Assembly: GCF_019510245.1 (NCBI RefSeq)
Contig: NZ_JAEKKT010000144.1
Span: forward strand, 1-64,000
Length of the DNA: 64,000 bases
Direction of reading: 5' to 3'
Source: Streptomyces sp.
Lineage (GTDB): Bacteria > Actinomycetota > Actinomycetes > Streptomycetales > Streptomycetaceae
Shown here: one piece after another, positions 52,581 to 61,166 of the stretch
Numbering within the stretch: the stretch's first letter is position 1
Layout: every line of letters starts with the position of its first letter
Position numbers and translations under genes: made by a program
The notes under the pieces: generated by a model
Database searches by the model: none
Told to the model about the DNA's origin: nothing
The model's input: the letters and a program-made list of their open reading frames with translations, nothing else

Positions 52581-52710
52581 GTCCTCCACGATCACCCGGG
52601 CCGGACCCGGCCGCCACCGGGCACGGCCCGACGAAGTGTCCTGCCACCAGGCCGGATGCCGCACATCCTGTCCACGGCCGGGACACCGGTGGGCTGGCTA
52701 GGGTCGCCGT

Positions 52711-53058
52711 ATGACGACGCACAGCTTCTCCCTGCACATCCCCGACGCCGAACTCGAACCCGACCCGCTCGACCCGGCGCAGATCGTCTCCGGCACGCCC
52801 GAGGTCACCGGGAAGGTGGTCTGGGAGTCGGCCGACGGCAGGCAGATCCGCGGGATCTGGCAGATCACCCCGGGGGTGGTCACCGACACCGAGGCCGACG
52901 AGCTGTTCGTCGTGGTCAGTGGCTCGGCGACGATCGAGGTCGAGGGCGGGGCGACGTTCACCGTGGGCCCGGGCGACATGGCCGTACTGCGCGCGGGCGA
53001 CCGTACGACCTGGACGGTGCACGAGACGCTGCGCAAGGCGTACGCGATCAGTCTGTGA
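52711..53058 (+). CDS. Small cupin-domain protein
   Basis: A 115-aa single cupin of the cupin_3/DUF861 type (EutQ or ureidoglycine aminohydrolase-like). GIWQITPGVVTDTEADELFVVVSGSATIEVEG is the first cupin motif with a reduced metal set (E-x-D-E), and VGPGDMAVLRAGDRTTWTVHETLRKAY the second, with one His. No pathway is indicated by its neighbours: a membrane protein divergent and a LacI gene convergent. Confidence 0.85.
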   Translation: MTTHSFSLHIPDAELEPDPLDPAQIVSGTPEVTGKVVWESADGRQIRGIWQITPGVVTDTEADELFVVVSGSATIEVEGGATFTVGPGDMAVLRAGDRTTWTVHETLRKAYAISL

Positions 53059-53074
53059 GCGCGGCCGGCAGCGC

Positions 53075-53088
53075 CTGAGCATGCTCAG
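53075..53088. terminator. Palindrome between converging cupin and LacI genes
   Basis: CTGAGCATGCTCAG is a perfect 14-bp palindrome that spans the LacI stop codon and lies 17 bases after the cupin stop. A weak bidirectional hairpin is possible. Confidence 0.35.
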
Positions 53089-54116
53089 CGGCTCGTGGCC
53101 GCGGGCATGTTGTAGGGCGTGACCACCTGGATCGGAGACGGCAGGGTCGGAGCCGCCGGGGGCAGTGCGCCCTGAGCGCGCATCACCAGGTGGCAGGCCT
53201 CGCGCATGTCCTGGCGCAGGTCGTGGTGGAGGACGGCGGACAGCCGGTGCTCGCGCAGCAGCCGGGTGTTGTCGTGGTCGAGGTCGTGGGCGATGAACAC
53301 GGCGCACTCGCGGTCCAGGTCGGCGAAGGCGCGCAGGGTCGCGATGTTGCCGCCGCCGATCGAGTAGACGGCGCGGATCTCCGGGTCGCGCTCCAGGGCG
53401 GCGCGGACCAGGTCGTACTGCGTGGCGTCCAGCCCCTGTCCCTCGGCGATCTCCACCAGGGTGCGCTCGGGGTGCCGGGCCCGCATGGCGCTGCGGAAGC
53501 CCATCTCGCGCTCCTCCTCGTTGCGGAAGAAGCCGCTGCTCAGGCTGGTGAGGACGTTGCCGGGCCGGTCGCCGAGCCACTGGCCCATCAGGTAGGCGGC
53601 GGTGGCGCCGGCGGCCCGGTTGTCGCTGCCGACGTAGGCCAGCCGGCCGCTGGCGGGCAGGTCGGTGACGAGGGTGACGACCGGGATTTCCGCCGACCTG
53701 AGCCGTCCGACGGCGGCGGTGATCTCGGGGACGTCCGGCGCCTTGAGGATCACGCCCTGCGAGCCGCGGCGCGCTATCCGGTCCAGGGTCCGCACGAGCT
53801 CGGCGACCGGGCCGGTCTCCCGGAAGTGGAACCTGGAGCGCACCACGGCCGGGTGCAGGGCCGGCAGCTCGGCCTCCAGCGCGCCCCGCACGGCCGTGGT
53901 GAACCGCTCGGGCGCCTGCATCACGATGTCGACCATGAAGGTACGGCCCACCAGCCGGACCTGGGTGCGCTGCCGGTCCAGATCGGCGATGGCCCGCTCC
54001 ACCTCGCGGGCGGTGCTCTCCCGGACGCCGCCCCTGCCGTTCAGCACCCGGTCCACGGTGGCCTCGCTCAGCCCGGCCTGCCGGGCGATCTCACGGATGG
54101 GGAAGGGGTGGCCCAC
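53085..54116 (-). CDS. LacI family transcriptional regulator
   Basis: A 343-aa LacI-type protein. The helix-turn-helix IREIARQAGLSEATVDRVLNGRGGV occupies residues 7-31. A periplasmic-binding-protein-like sensor domain follows (LAYVGSDNRAAGATAAYLMGQWL, IRAVYSIGGGNIATLRAF). It is divergent from the phytanoyl-CoA-dioxygenase-like gene and IolG, which it probably controls in response to an inositol-related sugar. The GTG at 54116 has AAGGAGG six bases upstream, and the frame upstream is not conserved. Confidence 0.9.
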   Translation of the reverse strand: MGHPFPIREIARQAGLSEATVDRVLNGRGGVRESTAREVERAIADLDRQRTQVRLVGRTFMVDIVMQAPERFTTAVRGALEAELPALHPAVVRSRFHFRETGPVAELVRTLDRIARRGSQGVILKAPDVPEITAAVGRLRSAEIPVVTLVTDLPASGRLAYVGSDNRAAGATAAYLMGQWLGDRPGNVLTSLSSGFFRNEEEREMGFRSAMRARHPERTLVEIAEGQGLDATQYDLVRAALERDPEIRAVYSIGGGNIATLRAFADLDRECAVFIAHDLDHDNTRLLREHRLSAVLHHDLRQDMREACHLVMRAQGALPPAAPTLPSPIQVVTPYNMPAATSR

Positions 54117-54129
54117 GGGCTGCCTCCTT

Positions 54130-54171
54130 GAGGGGTTTTTGACGGGTCGCTGCTGGTTGTTCGAGGGGTTT
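54130..54171. promoter_or_regulatory. Direct repeat GAGGGGTTT, 33 bp apart, in the LacI/PhyH gap
   Basis: GAGGGGTTT occurs at 54130-54138 and 54163-54171 in the 83-bp divergent gap. The spacing equals about three helical turns, so two protein subunits could bind the same face. One copy lies close to each gene start. TTTTTGACGG at about 54135-54144 may contain a -35 element. Confidence 0.4.
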
Positions 54172-54199
54172 GTGCTGACAAGAATGGCAGAGCCCCGCC

Positions 54200-55405
54200 G
54201 TGGCCGAGACCATGGCCGTGACCGAAAGCAGGACATCGATGTCCCTCGCCGCCGAACAGGGCCGCGCCTGGCTCTCGCCCCAGGACTGCGAGCTCGACGC
54301 CTTCCGTGCCCTGGTCGAGCGGACCACCGACCAGGCCGCCTACCCGTACGCCGCGGCCGTGGCGGACAACGTCCTCGTCTACGAGAGTGAGCGGCTGCGC
54401 GCCGCCGACACGGCCCACGAGGTGCGCACCGAACTCGTCCGCGCCCTGACCGACGGTCCCGGCGTCGTCGTCTTCCGGGGCGCGTTCCCCGATCCGGACG
54501 TGGTCGACCGGGCCACCGCGGTGTGCGAGGCGCTCATCTCGGAGCAGCACGAGTCCGGCGCGGGGGCCGGCGACCACTTCGCGACGCCCGGGGCCAACGA
54601 GCGGGTGTGGAACGCCCTGGAGAAGACGGCGCTGTATGACCCCGAGGTGTTCGCCGACTACTACGCCAACGACGTCGTGGCCCTGGTCTCCCGGGCCTGG
54701 CTGGGCCCCGGCTACCAGATCACCTCGCAGATCAACGTGGTCGCCCCGGGCGGCGCCGCGCAGACCGCGCACCGCGACTACCACCTCGGTTTCCTCTCCG
54801 ACGAGCAGGCCGGGGCCTACCCGGCCCATGTGCACCGCCTCTCCCCCGTGCTCACCCTCCAGGGCGCGGTCGCGCACTGCGACATGCCGGTGGAGTCGGG
54901 GCCGACGATGTACCTGCCGTACTCACAGACCTACGAACCCGGCTACCTGGCCTGGCGGCGGCCGGAGTTCCAGGAGTACTTCAAGGCCCGCCATACGCAG
55001 CTGCCGCTCGCGAAGGGCGACGCGGTGTTCTTCAACCCGGCGGTGTTCCACGCGGCCGGCACCAACCGGACCCTGGACGTGCGCCGGATGGCCAACCTGC
55101 TCCAGGTGTCCTCCGCGTTCGGGCGGGCCATGGAGAGCGTGGACCGGGAGGCGGTGGCCAACGCGGTCTACCCGGTGCTGCGCCGTCGCCGGTCGGAGGG
55201 AGCAGGCGAGGCCTGGCTGGAGCACGTCATCGCCGCTAGCGCCGAGGGCTACCCGTTCCCGACCAACCTCGACAGCGATCCGCCGGTCGACGGCATGGCC
55301 CCGCCCTCGCAGGCGGACCTCGTGCGGCGGGCGCTGCGGGAGGGGTGGGCGCCGCGGGTGCTGCGGGACGGGTTGCGGCACGCCGCGGTACGGCGGGAGA
55401 GCTGA
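54200..55405 (+). CDS. Phytanoyl-CoA dioxygenase-like Fe(II)/2-oxoglutarate oxygenase
   Basis: A 401-aa protein with the 2-His-1-carboxylate site: His191 and Asp193 in TAHRDYHLG, the distal His284 in AVFHAAGTNRT, and Arg290 as the probable 2-oxoglutarate anchor. N-terminal 90 residues precede the jelly-roll. It sits 58 bp before IolG and is divergent from a LacI regulator, so hydroxylation of an inositol derivative or methylated inositol is conceivable; none is proven. Start codon alternatives are GTG 54200, ATG 54212 and ATG 54239, the last with AGGA upstream. Confidence 0.82.
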   Translation: MAETMAVTESRTSMSLAAEQGRAWLSPQDCELDAFRALVERTTDQAAYPYAAAVADNVLVYESERLRAADTAHEVRTELVRALTDGPGVVVFRGAFPDPDVVDRATAVCEALISEQHESGAGAGDHFATPGANERVWNALEKTALYDPEVFADYYANDVVALVSRAWLGPGYQITSQINVVAPGGAAQTAHRDYHLGFLSDEQAGAYPAHVHRLSPVLTLQGAVAHCDMPVESGPTMYLPYSQTYEPGYLAWRRPEFQEYFKARHTQLPLAKGDAVFFNPAVFHAAGTNRTLDVRRMANLLQVSSAFGRAMESVDREAVANAVYPVLRRRRSEGAGEAWLEHVIAASAEGYPFPTNLDSDPPVDGMAPPSQADLVRRALREGWAPRVLRDGLRHAAVRRES

Positions 55406-55463
55406 GGCCGACGGGCCGTGGGTCACCAGCACCGCACATTTCGACATCAAGGAGCAACACTCA

Positions 55464-56468
55464 ATGCGTATCGGAATCCTCGGTCTCGGCCGTATCGGTG
55501 CTTTTCACGCCGAGACCCTCTCCGGGCTCGACGTCGTCGAGTCGCTCGTCTTCACCGACCCGTTCGCTGACGCGGCCAAGGCCGCCGCGGAGAAGTTCGG
55601 TGCCGAGGTCGTGGACTCGCCCGAGGCGCTGCTGGCCGCCGGCGTGGACGGCATCGTCGTGGCCGCGGCCACCGACGCCCACCCGGCCCTGATCCTGGCC
55701 GGTGTCGAGGCCGGTGTGCCGGTCTTCTGCGAGAAGCCGGTCGCCAGGACCATGGCCGAGGGCGTCGAGGTCCTCAGGGCCGTGCAGGGCAGGGGCGTGC
55801 CGATCCAGATCGGCTACAACCGCCGCTTCGACGCGGGCTTCGTCGCGGCGCGGGCCGCCGTCCAGGGGGGCGAGCTCGGCAAGCTGCACACCGTGCGCTC
55901 CACCACCCTGGACCCGGCCCCGCCGCCTGCCGCGTACATCGCCGCGTCCGGCGGGATCTTCCGGGACTGTTCCGTGCACGACTTCGACATCATCCGCTGG
56001 GTGACCGGACGTGAGGTCACCGAGGTCTACGCGGTCGGCGGCAACCGGGGCGCCGACTACATCCGGGAGGCGGGCGACGCCGACACCACCGGCGCGATCC
56101 TCACCCTCGACGACGGCACCATCGCGGTGGTCTCCAACTCCCGTCACAACGCGCGGGGTTACGACGTCCGCATGGAGCTGCACGGCTTCGCCGACTCCAT
56201 CGCCGTCGGCCTGGAGGACAAGCTCCCGCTACGCTCGGTGGAGCCCGGCGTGACGTTCCCCGCGGGCACCCCGCACGACTTCTTCATGGACCGGTTCACG
56301 GCGGCCTACCGCGCCGAGCTCACCGCGTTCACCGAGGTCGTGGCCGGCACCCGGCCCTCCCCGTGCACGGTCGAGGACGCCCTGGAGGCCGGCTGGATCG
56401 CCGACGCCTGCACGCTGTCCCTGCACGAGCACCGGCCGGTGACGATCGCGGAGGTCCGCGGGGCCTGA
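55464..56468 (+). CDS. iolG: Gfo/Idh/MocA oxidoreductase, inositol 2-dehydrogenase-like
   Basis: A 334-aa NAD(P)-dependent dehydrogenase. GLGRIGAFHAE (residues 7-17) is the Rossmann loop, VFCEKPVART carries the E-K-P lysine, and DCSVHDFDIIRW carries the catalytic Asp/His pair of inositol dehydrogenases. It should oxidise myo-inositol (or scyllo/chiro forms) at C2 to the inosose used by IolE. AAGGAGCAACACTCA precedes the ATG. A strong terminator follows directly, so the unit is phyH-like plus iolG. Confidence 0.88.
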   Translation: MRIGILGLGRIGAFHAETLSGLDVVESLVFTDPFADAAKAAAEKFGAEVVDSPEALLAAGVDGIVVAAATDAHPALILAGVEAGVPVFCEKPVARTMAEGVEVLRAVQGRGVPIQIGYNRRFDAGFVAARAAVQGGELGKLHTVRSTTLDPAPPPAAYIAASGGIFRDCSVHDFDIIRWVTGREVTEVYAVGGNRGADYIREAGDADTTGAILTLDDGTIAVVSNSRHNARGYDVRMELHGFADSIAVGLEDKLPLRSVEPGVTFPAGTPHDFFMDRFTAAYRAELTAFTEVVAGTRPSPCTVEDALEAGWIADACTLSLHEHRPVTIAEVRGA

Positions 56469-56488
56469 CACCCGCGGGCACTCGCACC

Positions 56489-56529
56489 ACGGCGGGGCAG
56501 GGACCGGACCACGGTCCCCGCCCCGCCGT
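56489..56529 (+). terminator. Strong terminator after iolG
   Basis: ACGGCGGGGCAGGGACCG, a five-base loop, then CGGTCCCCGCCCCGCCGT: an 18-bp stem with one mismatch, 21 bases after the iolG stop, followed by T. Confidence 0.85.
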
Positions 56530-56737
56530 TCGTCGTGCCGGACCCGTCAGGCCGGCGGCCCGTCACGATCAGCGCCGGGCTGGGCGGGATCACCCTGGCG
56601 TCGGGCCCGGCGCGACCGGCACAGCACCGGGAAGGCGGTGCGGCTGCCGGGCCGGCAGCCGCACCTGGCCCGGCAGAGGGTGGCGAATTGCGCCGGGAGC
56701 GGCTCGCCCACGGCGCGGTCCGGCTCCCGGCGGCGGC

Positions 56738-56908
56738 TCAGAGGCCGTAGCGCACCGCGAACTCGTCCGGGTCGTAGGCGTCCCGGTCCGGGTCGTGAGG
56801 GACGGCCGGCCGGGTCTCCACCATGTCCTGCGGACGTATCCGCTCGGGCAGCGCGCCGAACCGCTCCTTGCGTGTCACGGCCTCGGCCGTGGTCTCCTCG
56901 TGGCTCAT
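56738..56908 (-). CDS. Small protein, RFGxLPER family (56 aa)
   Basis: A 56-aa protein of unknown function with GGGGAGG six bases before its ATG. Residues 16-31, RFGALPERIRPQDMVE, are shared with the 68-aa protein at 6650-6856. The rest is acidic (HDPDRDAYDPDEFAVRYGL). No signal peptide or membrane segment. It lies between iolG and iolE, with its own promoter space after a perfect 17-bp hairpin. A link to inositol use is only positional. Confidence 0.7.
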   Translation of the reverse strand: MSHEETTAEAVTRKERFGALPERIRPQDMVETRPAVPHDPDRDAYDPDEFAVRYGL

Positions 56909-56955
56909 GATCGTCCTCCCCGTCGTGGCGGGCGACAGCCGCCACTGCGTGAACG

Positions 56956-56997
56956 CGCGCGCCCCGGCGGGTGTTCCCGAACCCGCCGGGGCGCGCG
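56956..56997 (-). terminator. Terminator after iolE
   Basis: A perfect 17-bp stem, 56956-56972 with 56981-56997, around an eight-base loop. It follows the iolE stop on the minus strand and separates it from the small-protein gene. Confidence 0.85.
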
Positions 56998-57035
56998 GGG
57001 CCGTGGAGAGATCCACGGGCCCCGGCAAGCGGCTG

Positions 57036-57938
57036 TCAGGCGCCGCAGGACCGCAGGAATTTCCGGGTGCGCACCGCGATGGGCAGCGGCCTGTCCGGCT
57101 CGCAGGGGTACATGTCCTGCTCGACGATCGCGAACAGGTCGGCACCCAGCCGCTGCGCCGCCGCCAGCACCGGCCCCAGCTCCGGCACGCCGGCGGGCGG
57201 TTCGCACATCACGCCCTGGGCCACGGCGGGCCCGAACGGGGTGCCCCGGGCCTGGACGTCGGCGAGGACGGCCGGGTCCACCTGCTTGAGGTGGAGGTAG
57301 CCGATCCGCTCGCCGTAGGTCTCGATCAGCTTGACGCTGTCGCCGCCGCAGTAGGCGTAGTGACCGGTGTCCAGGCAGAGGTTGACCAGGTCGGTGTCGG
57401 TCGAGTCGAGGAAGCGCTCGACGTGTTCCTCGGTGTCGATGTGGGTGTCGGCGTGCGGGTGGACGACGATGTCCAGGCCGTACGTCTCCTTCACCTCGTG
57501 GCCGAGCCGCTCCATGCCCTTGGTGAGGTGGGCCCACTGCTCGCCGGTGAGCTCCGGCGGCTCCAGGATCTCGGCGGTCTTGTCGTCCCGCCAGAAGGAC
57601 GGGATGACCACCAGGTGCTTCGCCCCCGTGGCCCGGGTGAGCGCGGCGACCTGGCTGACGTGCTCCCACGTCGAATCCCAGACGGCGGGGCCGCGGTGCA
57701 TGCCGGTGAAGACCGTGCCCGCCGAGACCTTCAGGTCCCGCTTCGCGATCTCGTCGTTGAGGCGGGCCGGGTCGGTGGGGAGGTAGCCGTAAGGGCCGAG
57801 TTCGATCCAGGAGTAGCCGGCCTCGGCGACCTCGTCGAGGAAGCGTTCCCAGGGCACCTGCCGCGGGTCGTCCGGGAACCAGACACCCCAGGAGTCCGGG
57901 GCCGAGCCGACCCGGATGCGGTCGAGAGGGGTGCTCAT
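57036..57938 (-). CDS. iolE: Sugar phosphate isomerase/epimerase, inosose dehydratase-like
   Basis: A 300-aa AP-endonuclease-fold TIM barrel. VGSAPDSWGVWFPDDPRQVPW (from residue 10) and YSWIELGPYGYLP are typical of IolE and its relatives. IVVHPHADTHIDT, LCLDTGHYAYCGGD and GYLHLKQVDP supply the metal ligands. IolE dehydrates 2-keto-myo-inositol to the substrate of IolD, which is encoded nearby. It is the last gene of the transporter operon, four bases after the ATPase stop. Confidence 0.85.
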   Translation of the reverse strand: MSTPLDRIRVGSAPDSWGVWFPDDPRQVPWERFLDEVAEAGYSWIELGPYGYLPTDPARLNDEIAKRDLKVSAGTVFTGMHRGPAVWDSTWEHVSQVAALTRATGAKHLVVIPSFWRDDKTAEILEPPELTGEQWAHLTKGMERLGHEVKETYGLDIVVHPHADTHIDTEEHVERFLDSTDTDLVNLCLDTGHYAYCGGDSVKLIETYGERIGYLHLKQVDPAVLADVQARGTPFGPAVAQGVMCEPPAGVPELGPVLAAAQRLGADLFAIVEQDMYPCEPDRPLPIAVRTRKFLRSCGA

Positions 57939-57942
57939 GGGG

Positions 57943-58854
57943 TCAGGACTTCTCTTCCGGACCGGTCGCGGCGGGTGCGGCGACATCTTCCTCCTCGGGG
58001 AGTTCCTCGGTGTCGACCCCGCGCACCTGGGACAGCTCGTGCTTGAGGGCCGCGAGTTCGGCGCCGCCGGCCATGTGGTTGGTCAGTTCCTCCAGGGTGA
58101 TGTCGCTGCGTTCGGCGGAGAGTTCGAGGGTGCCGAGGCGCAGGACGCTGAAGTGGTCGCCGACCATGTAGGCGTGGTGCGGGTTGTGGGTGATGAAGAT
58201 GACGCCGAGGCCGCGTTCGCGGGCGGCGGCGATGTACTTCAGGACCACGCCGGACTGCTTGACGCCGAGGGCGGCGGTCGGCTCGTCCAGGATGAGGACG
58301 CGGGCGCCGAAGTAGACGGCGCGGGCGATGGCCACGCACTGGCGCTGGCCGCCGGAGAGGGTGCCGATGGGCTGGTCCAGGTCGTCCAGGACGATGCCCA
58401 TGTTGCGCAGTTCGCGGTCGGCGGTCTCCTTCATCCGCGCGATGTCGAGCCGGCGCACGGGCCAGGGGCCCTTGGTCATCTCGGAGCCGAGGAAGAAGTT
58501 GCGCCACACCGGCATCAGGGGGACGGTGGCGAGATCCTGGTAGACGGTGGCGATGCCCTTGTCGAGGGCTTCGCGCGGGGTGGAGAAGCGGACCGGGGCG
58601 CCGTCGACGAGGAAGTCGCCCTCGGTGTGCTGGTGCAGCCCTGAGATGATCTTGATGAGGGTGGACTTGCCGGCGCCGTTGTCGCCGAGGACGCAGGTCA
58701 CCTGGTTCGGGAAGACCTTGAGGTCGACGCCGTGCAGGGCGCGGATGTTGCCGTACGACTTGCCCGCGCCGCGCAGTTCGACGATCGGGCCGCCGTCGGT
58801 GGGCGCCTCGTCCTGGAGGACGGCCCCGTGGGTTCCGGTGGTGTTGTCTGTCAT
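57943..58854 (-). CDS. Sugar ABC transporter ATP-binding protein
   Basis: A 303-aa single ATPase domain. Walker A GDNGAGKST (around 57-65), signature LSGGQRQ, and Walker B VLILDEPTAAL are intact, followed by the H-loop histidine in IFITHN. A C-terminal acidic tail of about 40 residues (EELPEEEDVAAPAATGPEE) is unusual. Carbohydrate importers of this class often have a doubled ATPase; this one is single and should work as a homodimer with the permease upstream. Confidence 0.92.
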   Translation of the reverse strand: MTDNTTGTHGAVLQDEAPTDGGPIVELRGAGKSYGNIRALHGVDLKVFPNQVTCVLGDNGAGKSTLIKIISGLHQHTEGDFLVDGAPVRFSTPREALDKGIATVYQDLATVPLMPVWRNFFLGSEMTKGPWPVRRLDIARMKETADRELRNMGIVLDDLDQPIGTLSGGQRQCVAIARAVYFGARVLILDEPTAALGVKQSGVVLKYIAAARERGLGVIFITHNPHHAYMVGDHFSVLRLGTLELSAERSDITLEELTNHMAGGAELAALKHELSQVRGVDTEELPEEEDVAAPAATGPEEKS

Positions 58855-58859
58855 CGGGG

Positions 58860-59930
58860 TCACCTCCTGGTCGCGGTCCGCTGGACCCACAGATTGATCA
58901 TCACGGCGCCGAGGAGCATCACGCCGAGGAAGGCCTTGAACCAGTCGGGGTTCCACCCCGCGTAGACGATGCCCTGCTGGACCATGCCGAACATGAAGGC
59001 GCCGAAGACCGGGCCGATGGCCGAACCGGCGCCGCCGGTGAGCAGGCAGCCGCCGATGACCGCCGCGGAGATGTAGATCAGCTCCTGGCCCACGCCCTCG
59101 CCGGACTGCACGGTGTTGAAGGAGAACAGCTGGTGCATGCCGACGAACCAGGCGCCGAAGCCGACCAGCATGAACAGCGAGATCTTGGTGAAGTTCACCG
59201 GGACGCCGACCGCGCGGGCGCTCTCCTTGTTGCCGCCGACCGCGAAGATCCAGTTGCCGTACTTGGTGCGCAGCAGCACCCAGGTGGCGACGGCGGCGAA
59301 GAACAGCCACCAGAAGATGGTGATCTTCACCTGGACGCCGCCGATGTCGAAGGACGACGCGAAGACCGCCTTGACCTGGTCGAAGCCGTCCATGTTGCTG
59401 ATGTCGTCGGTGGCGACGTTGCCGGTGACCAGCTTGGTCACCGCGAGGTTCACGCCCTGGAGGATCAGGAAGCTGCCCAGGGTGATGAGGAAGCTGGGCA
59501 GTCCGGTCTTGACCACCAGCCAGCCGTTGAGGAAGCCGATGCCCAGCGACACCACGAGCGCGACGATCACACCCGCCCACACGTTGAGGGTCAGCTGGTA
59601 GCTGAGCATGGCGGCGGTGAGCGCCGAGCTGACCACTGCGACGCCGGCGGAGAGGTCGAACTCGCCGCCGATCATCAGCAGGGCGACCGGCAGCGCCATG
59701 ATGCCGATGGTCGACGACTGGTAGAGGATGTTCGCCATCGAACTGGCCTCGCGCACCGGCGGTGCCGCGATCAGGAAGAAGACGTAGACCGCGACGGCGC
59801 CGAGGAAGACGCCGACGTCCGGCCGGGCCAGGATCCGCAGCGCCAGGGGGCGCTGCGCGGTCCGCCCGTCCTTCTCCTTGGGGCCGGGAGCCGGCGGTGT
59901 CGCCACCGCCGGCTGTGCCTGCTGACTCAT
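58860..59930 (-). CDS. Sugar ABC transporter permease
   Basis: A 356-aa permease of the ribose/inositol type (BPD_transp_2), with about ten helices. MIGGEFDLSAGVAVVSSALTA and VVKTGLPSFLITLGSFLILQG are the conserved parts, and the later YGNWIFAVGGNKESARAVGVPV is the EAA-like cytosolic loop. It forms the membrane channel for the solute bound by the adjacent lipoprotein. ATG 59930 is assumed; an in-frame GTG at 59939, overlapping the upstream stop, is an alternative. Confidence 0.9.
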   Translation of the reverse strand: MSQQAQPAVATPPAPGPKEKDGRTAQRPLALRILARPDVGVFLGAVAVYVFFLIAAPPVREASSMANILYQSSTIGIMALPVALLMIGGEFDLSAGVAVVSSALTAAMLSYQLTLNVWAGVIVALVVSLGIGFLNGWLVVKTGLPSFLITLGSFLILQGVNLAVTKLVTGNVATDDISNMDGFDQVKAVFASSFDIGGVQVKITIFWWLFFAAVATWVLLRTKYGNWIFAVGGNKESARAVGVPVNFTKISLFMLVGFGAWFVGMHQLFSFNTVQSGEGVGQELIYISAAVIGGCLLTGGAGSAIGPVFGAFMFGMVQQGIVYAGWNPDWFKAFLGVMLLGAVMINLWVQRTATRR

Positions 59931-59935
59931 GCCGA

Positions 59936-60955
59936 TCACCGGGTGCCCTTCGCGGCGAACGCGGCGACCTTGTCGACGTTGGACTTGTCGACGAAGGCCG
60001 GGCCGGTCAGGACCGGCTGCTCGCCACCGCCCATGTAGTTGCCGTTGTTCTTGTAGAGCCACAGCGAGTCGACGGCCAGGTAGCCCTGGAGGTAGGGCTG
60101 CTGGTCGACCGCGAACTCGATGGTGCCCTTGCTGATGGCCCCGGTCAGGTCCTTGTTGAGGTCGAAGGTGGCGATCTTCGCCTTGCTGCCCGCGTCGGAC
60201 ACCGACTGCACGGCGATCAGCGCGATGGGGGCGCCGAGCGTGACCACGTGGTCGACGGAGGAGTCCTGCTTGAGCTTGGCGGTGATCGTGGACTTGACCG
60301 AGGTCGGGGACGTGCCGTCGACGTACAGGGTCTCCGTCGTGCCCGAGAACGTCTTCTTCACGCCGTCGCAGCGCTGCGTGAGGCCGATGTTGCCCTGCTC
60401 CTGGATGACACAGACGACCTTCTTGGCGCCCTCCGTGTTCAGCCGGTTGCCGAGCGCCTCGCCCGCCACCGTCTCGTCCTGGCCGAAGAACTCCATCAGG
60501 CCGAGCTTCTTCCAGTCGCTCACGCCGGAGTTGAGGCCGACGACGGGGATGCCGGCCGAGGTCGCCTTGCCCACGACGTCCTTGAGGGCGTCCGGCTTGG
60601 CGAGGGTGACGGCGATCCCGTCGACCTTCTGGTCGATCGCGTTCTGGACCAGGTTGGCCTGGTTGCCGGCGTTCGGGTCGGCGGAGTAGACCAGCTTGAC
60701 GTTGTCCTTGGCGGCGGCGGCCTCGGCACCCTTGCGGACGATGTCCCAGAAGGTGTCGCCCGGCGACTGGTGGGTGACCATCGCGACCGTCATGCGGGGG
60801 GTGGACGCCTTGCCCGCGGAGGCCGCCGCTCCTCCCTCTTCGGACTTCTTTCCTCCGGAGCTGCTGGAGCAGCCTGCGAGGGTCAGGGCTGCCGCCGCGG
60901 CGACGGCCACCACGGGGACCAGCCTGCGCGAACGGGAGTGGGAAGAGCGGTCCAT
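59936..60955 (-). CDS. Sugar-binding lipoprotein (inositol-type substrate-binding protein)
   Basis: A 339-aa solute-binding lipoprotein. The signal ends in LTLAGCSS, with Cys29 as lipid anchor, followed by a Ser/Gly linker. The mature part is a Peripla_BP_4-type domain with VDGIAVTLAKPDALKDVV and GIPVVGLNSG. In this context the ligand is probably inositol. GAGG lies six bases before the ATG at 60955. It heads the operon with permease, ATPase and iolE, behind a good promoter. Confidence 0.92.
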   Translation of the reverse strand: MDRSSHSRSRRLVPVVAVAAAAALTLAGCSSSSGGKKSEEGGAAASAGKASTPRMTVAMVTHQSPGDTFWDIVRKGAEAAAAKDNVKLVYSADPNAGNQANLVQNAIDQKVDGIAVTLAKPDALKDVVGKATSAGIPVVGLNSGVSDWKKLGLMEFFGQDETVAGEALGNRLNTEGAKKVVCVIQEQGNIGLTQRCDGVKKTFSGTTETLYVDGTSPTSVKSTITAKLKQDSSVDHVVTLGAPIALIAVQSVSDAGSKAKIATFDLNKDLTGAISKGTIEFAVDQQPYLQGYLAVDSLWLYKNNGNYMGGGEQPVLTGPAFVDKSNVDKVAAFAAKGTR

Positions 60956-61056
60956 CCTGCACCTCACTGTGCGACCGGGGAGAGGAGGGGATCCGGCGGA
61001 TCCCCGGGCCCGGGCCGTCGGAAGTGGCCCGGGTCACTGCTGTGCGTTGGGACGGG

Positions 61057-61085
61057 ATACAAGTCCCTGTGAGGCCCGCTGTCAA
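61057..61085 (-). promoter_or_regulatory. Promoter of the inositol transporter operon
   Basis: On the minus strand, TTGACA (61085-61080), a 17-bp spacer, then TTGTAT (61062-61057). A near-consensus housekeeping-type promoter, giving a leader of about 95 bases before the binding-protein gene. Confidence 0.75.
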
Positions 61086-61107
61086 TACTTTGTTAAGACA
61101 TCATTTC

Positions 61108-61125
61108 ACATTCAGGTCCGAATGT
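61108..61125. promoter_or_regulatory. Inverted repeat between the divergent inositol promoters
   Basis: ACATTC-aggtcc-GAATGT is a perfect 6-bp inverted repeat in an unusually AT-rich 60-bp stretch, between the two TTGACA promoters. One bound dimer could silence both. The GntR protein at 63185 or the LacI protein at 53085 are the candidate binders. Confidence 0.6.
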
Positions 61126-61137
61126 AAGTACAAACCA

Positions 61138-61166
61138 TTGACAGCGTGACCTGCCCCGATCTACAC
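61138..61166 (+). promoter_or_regulatory. Promoter of iolD
   Basis: TTGACA (61138-61143), 17 bp, then CTACAC (61161-61166) as a weaker -10. It faces away from the transporter promoter and lies about 125 bases before iolD. Confidence 0.6.
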
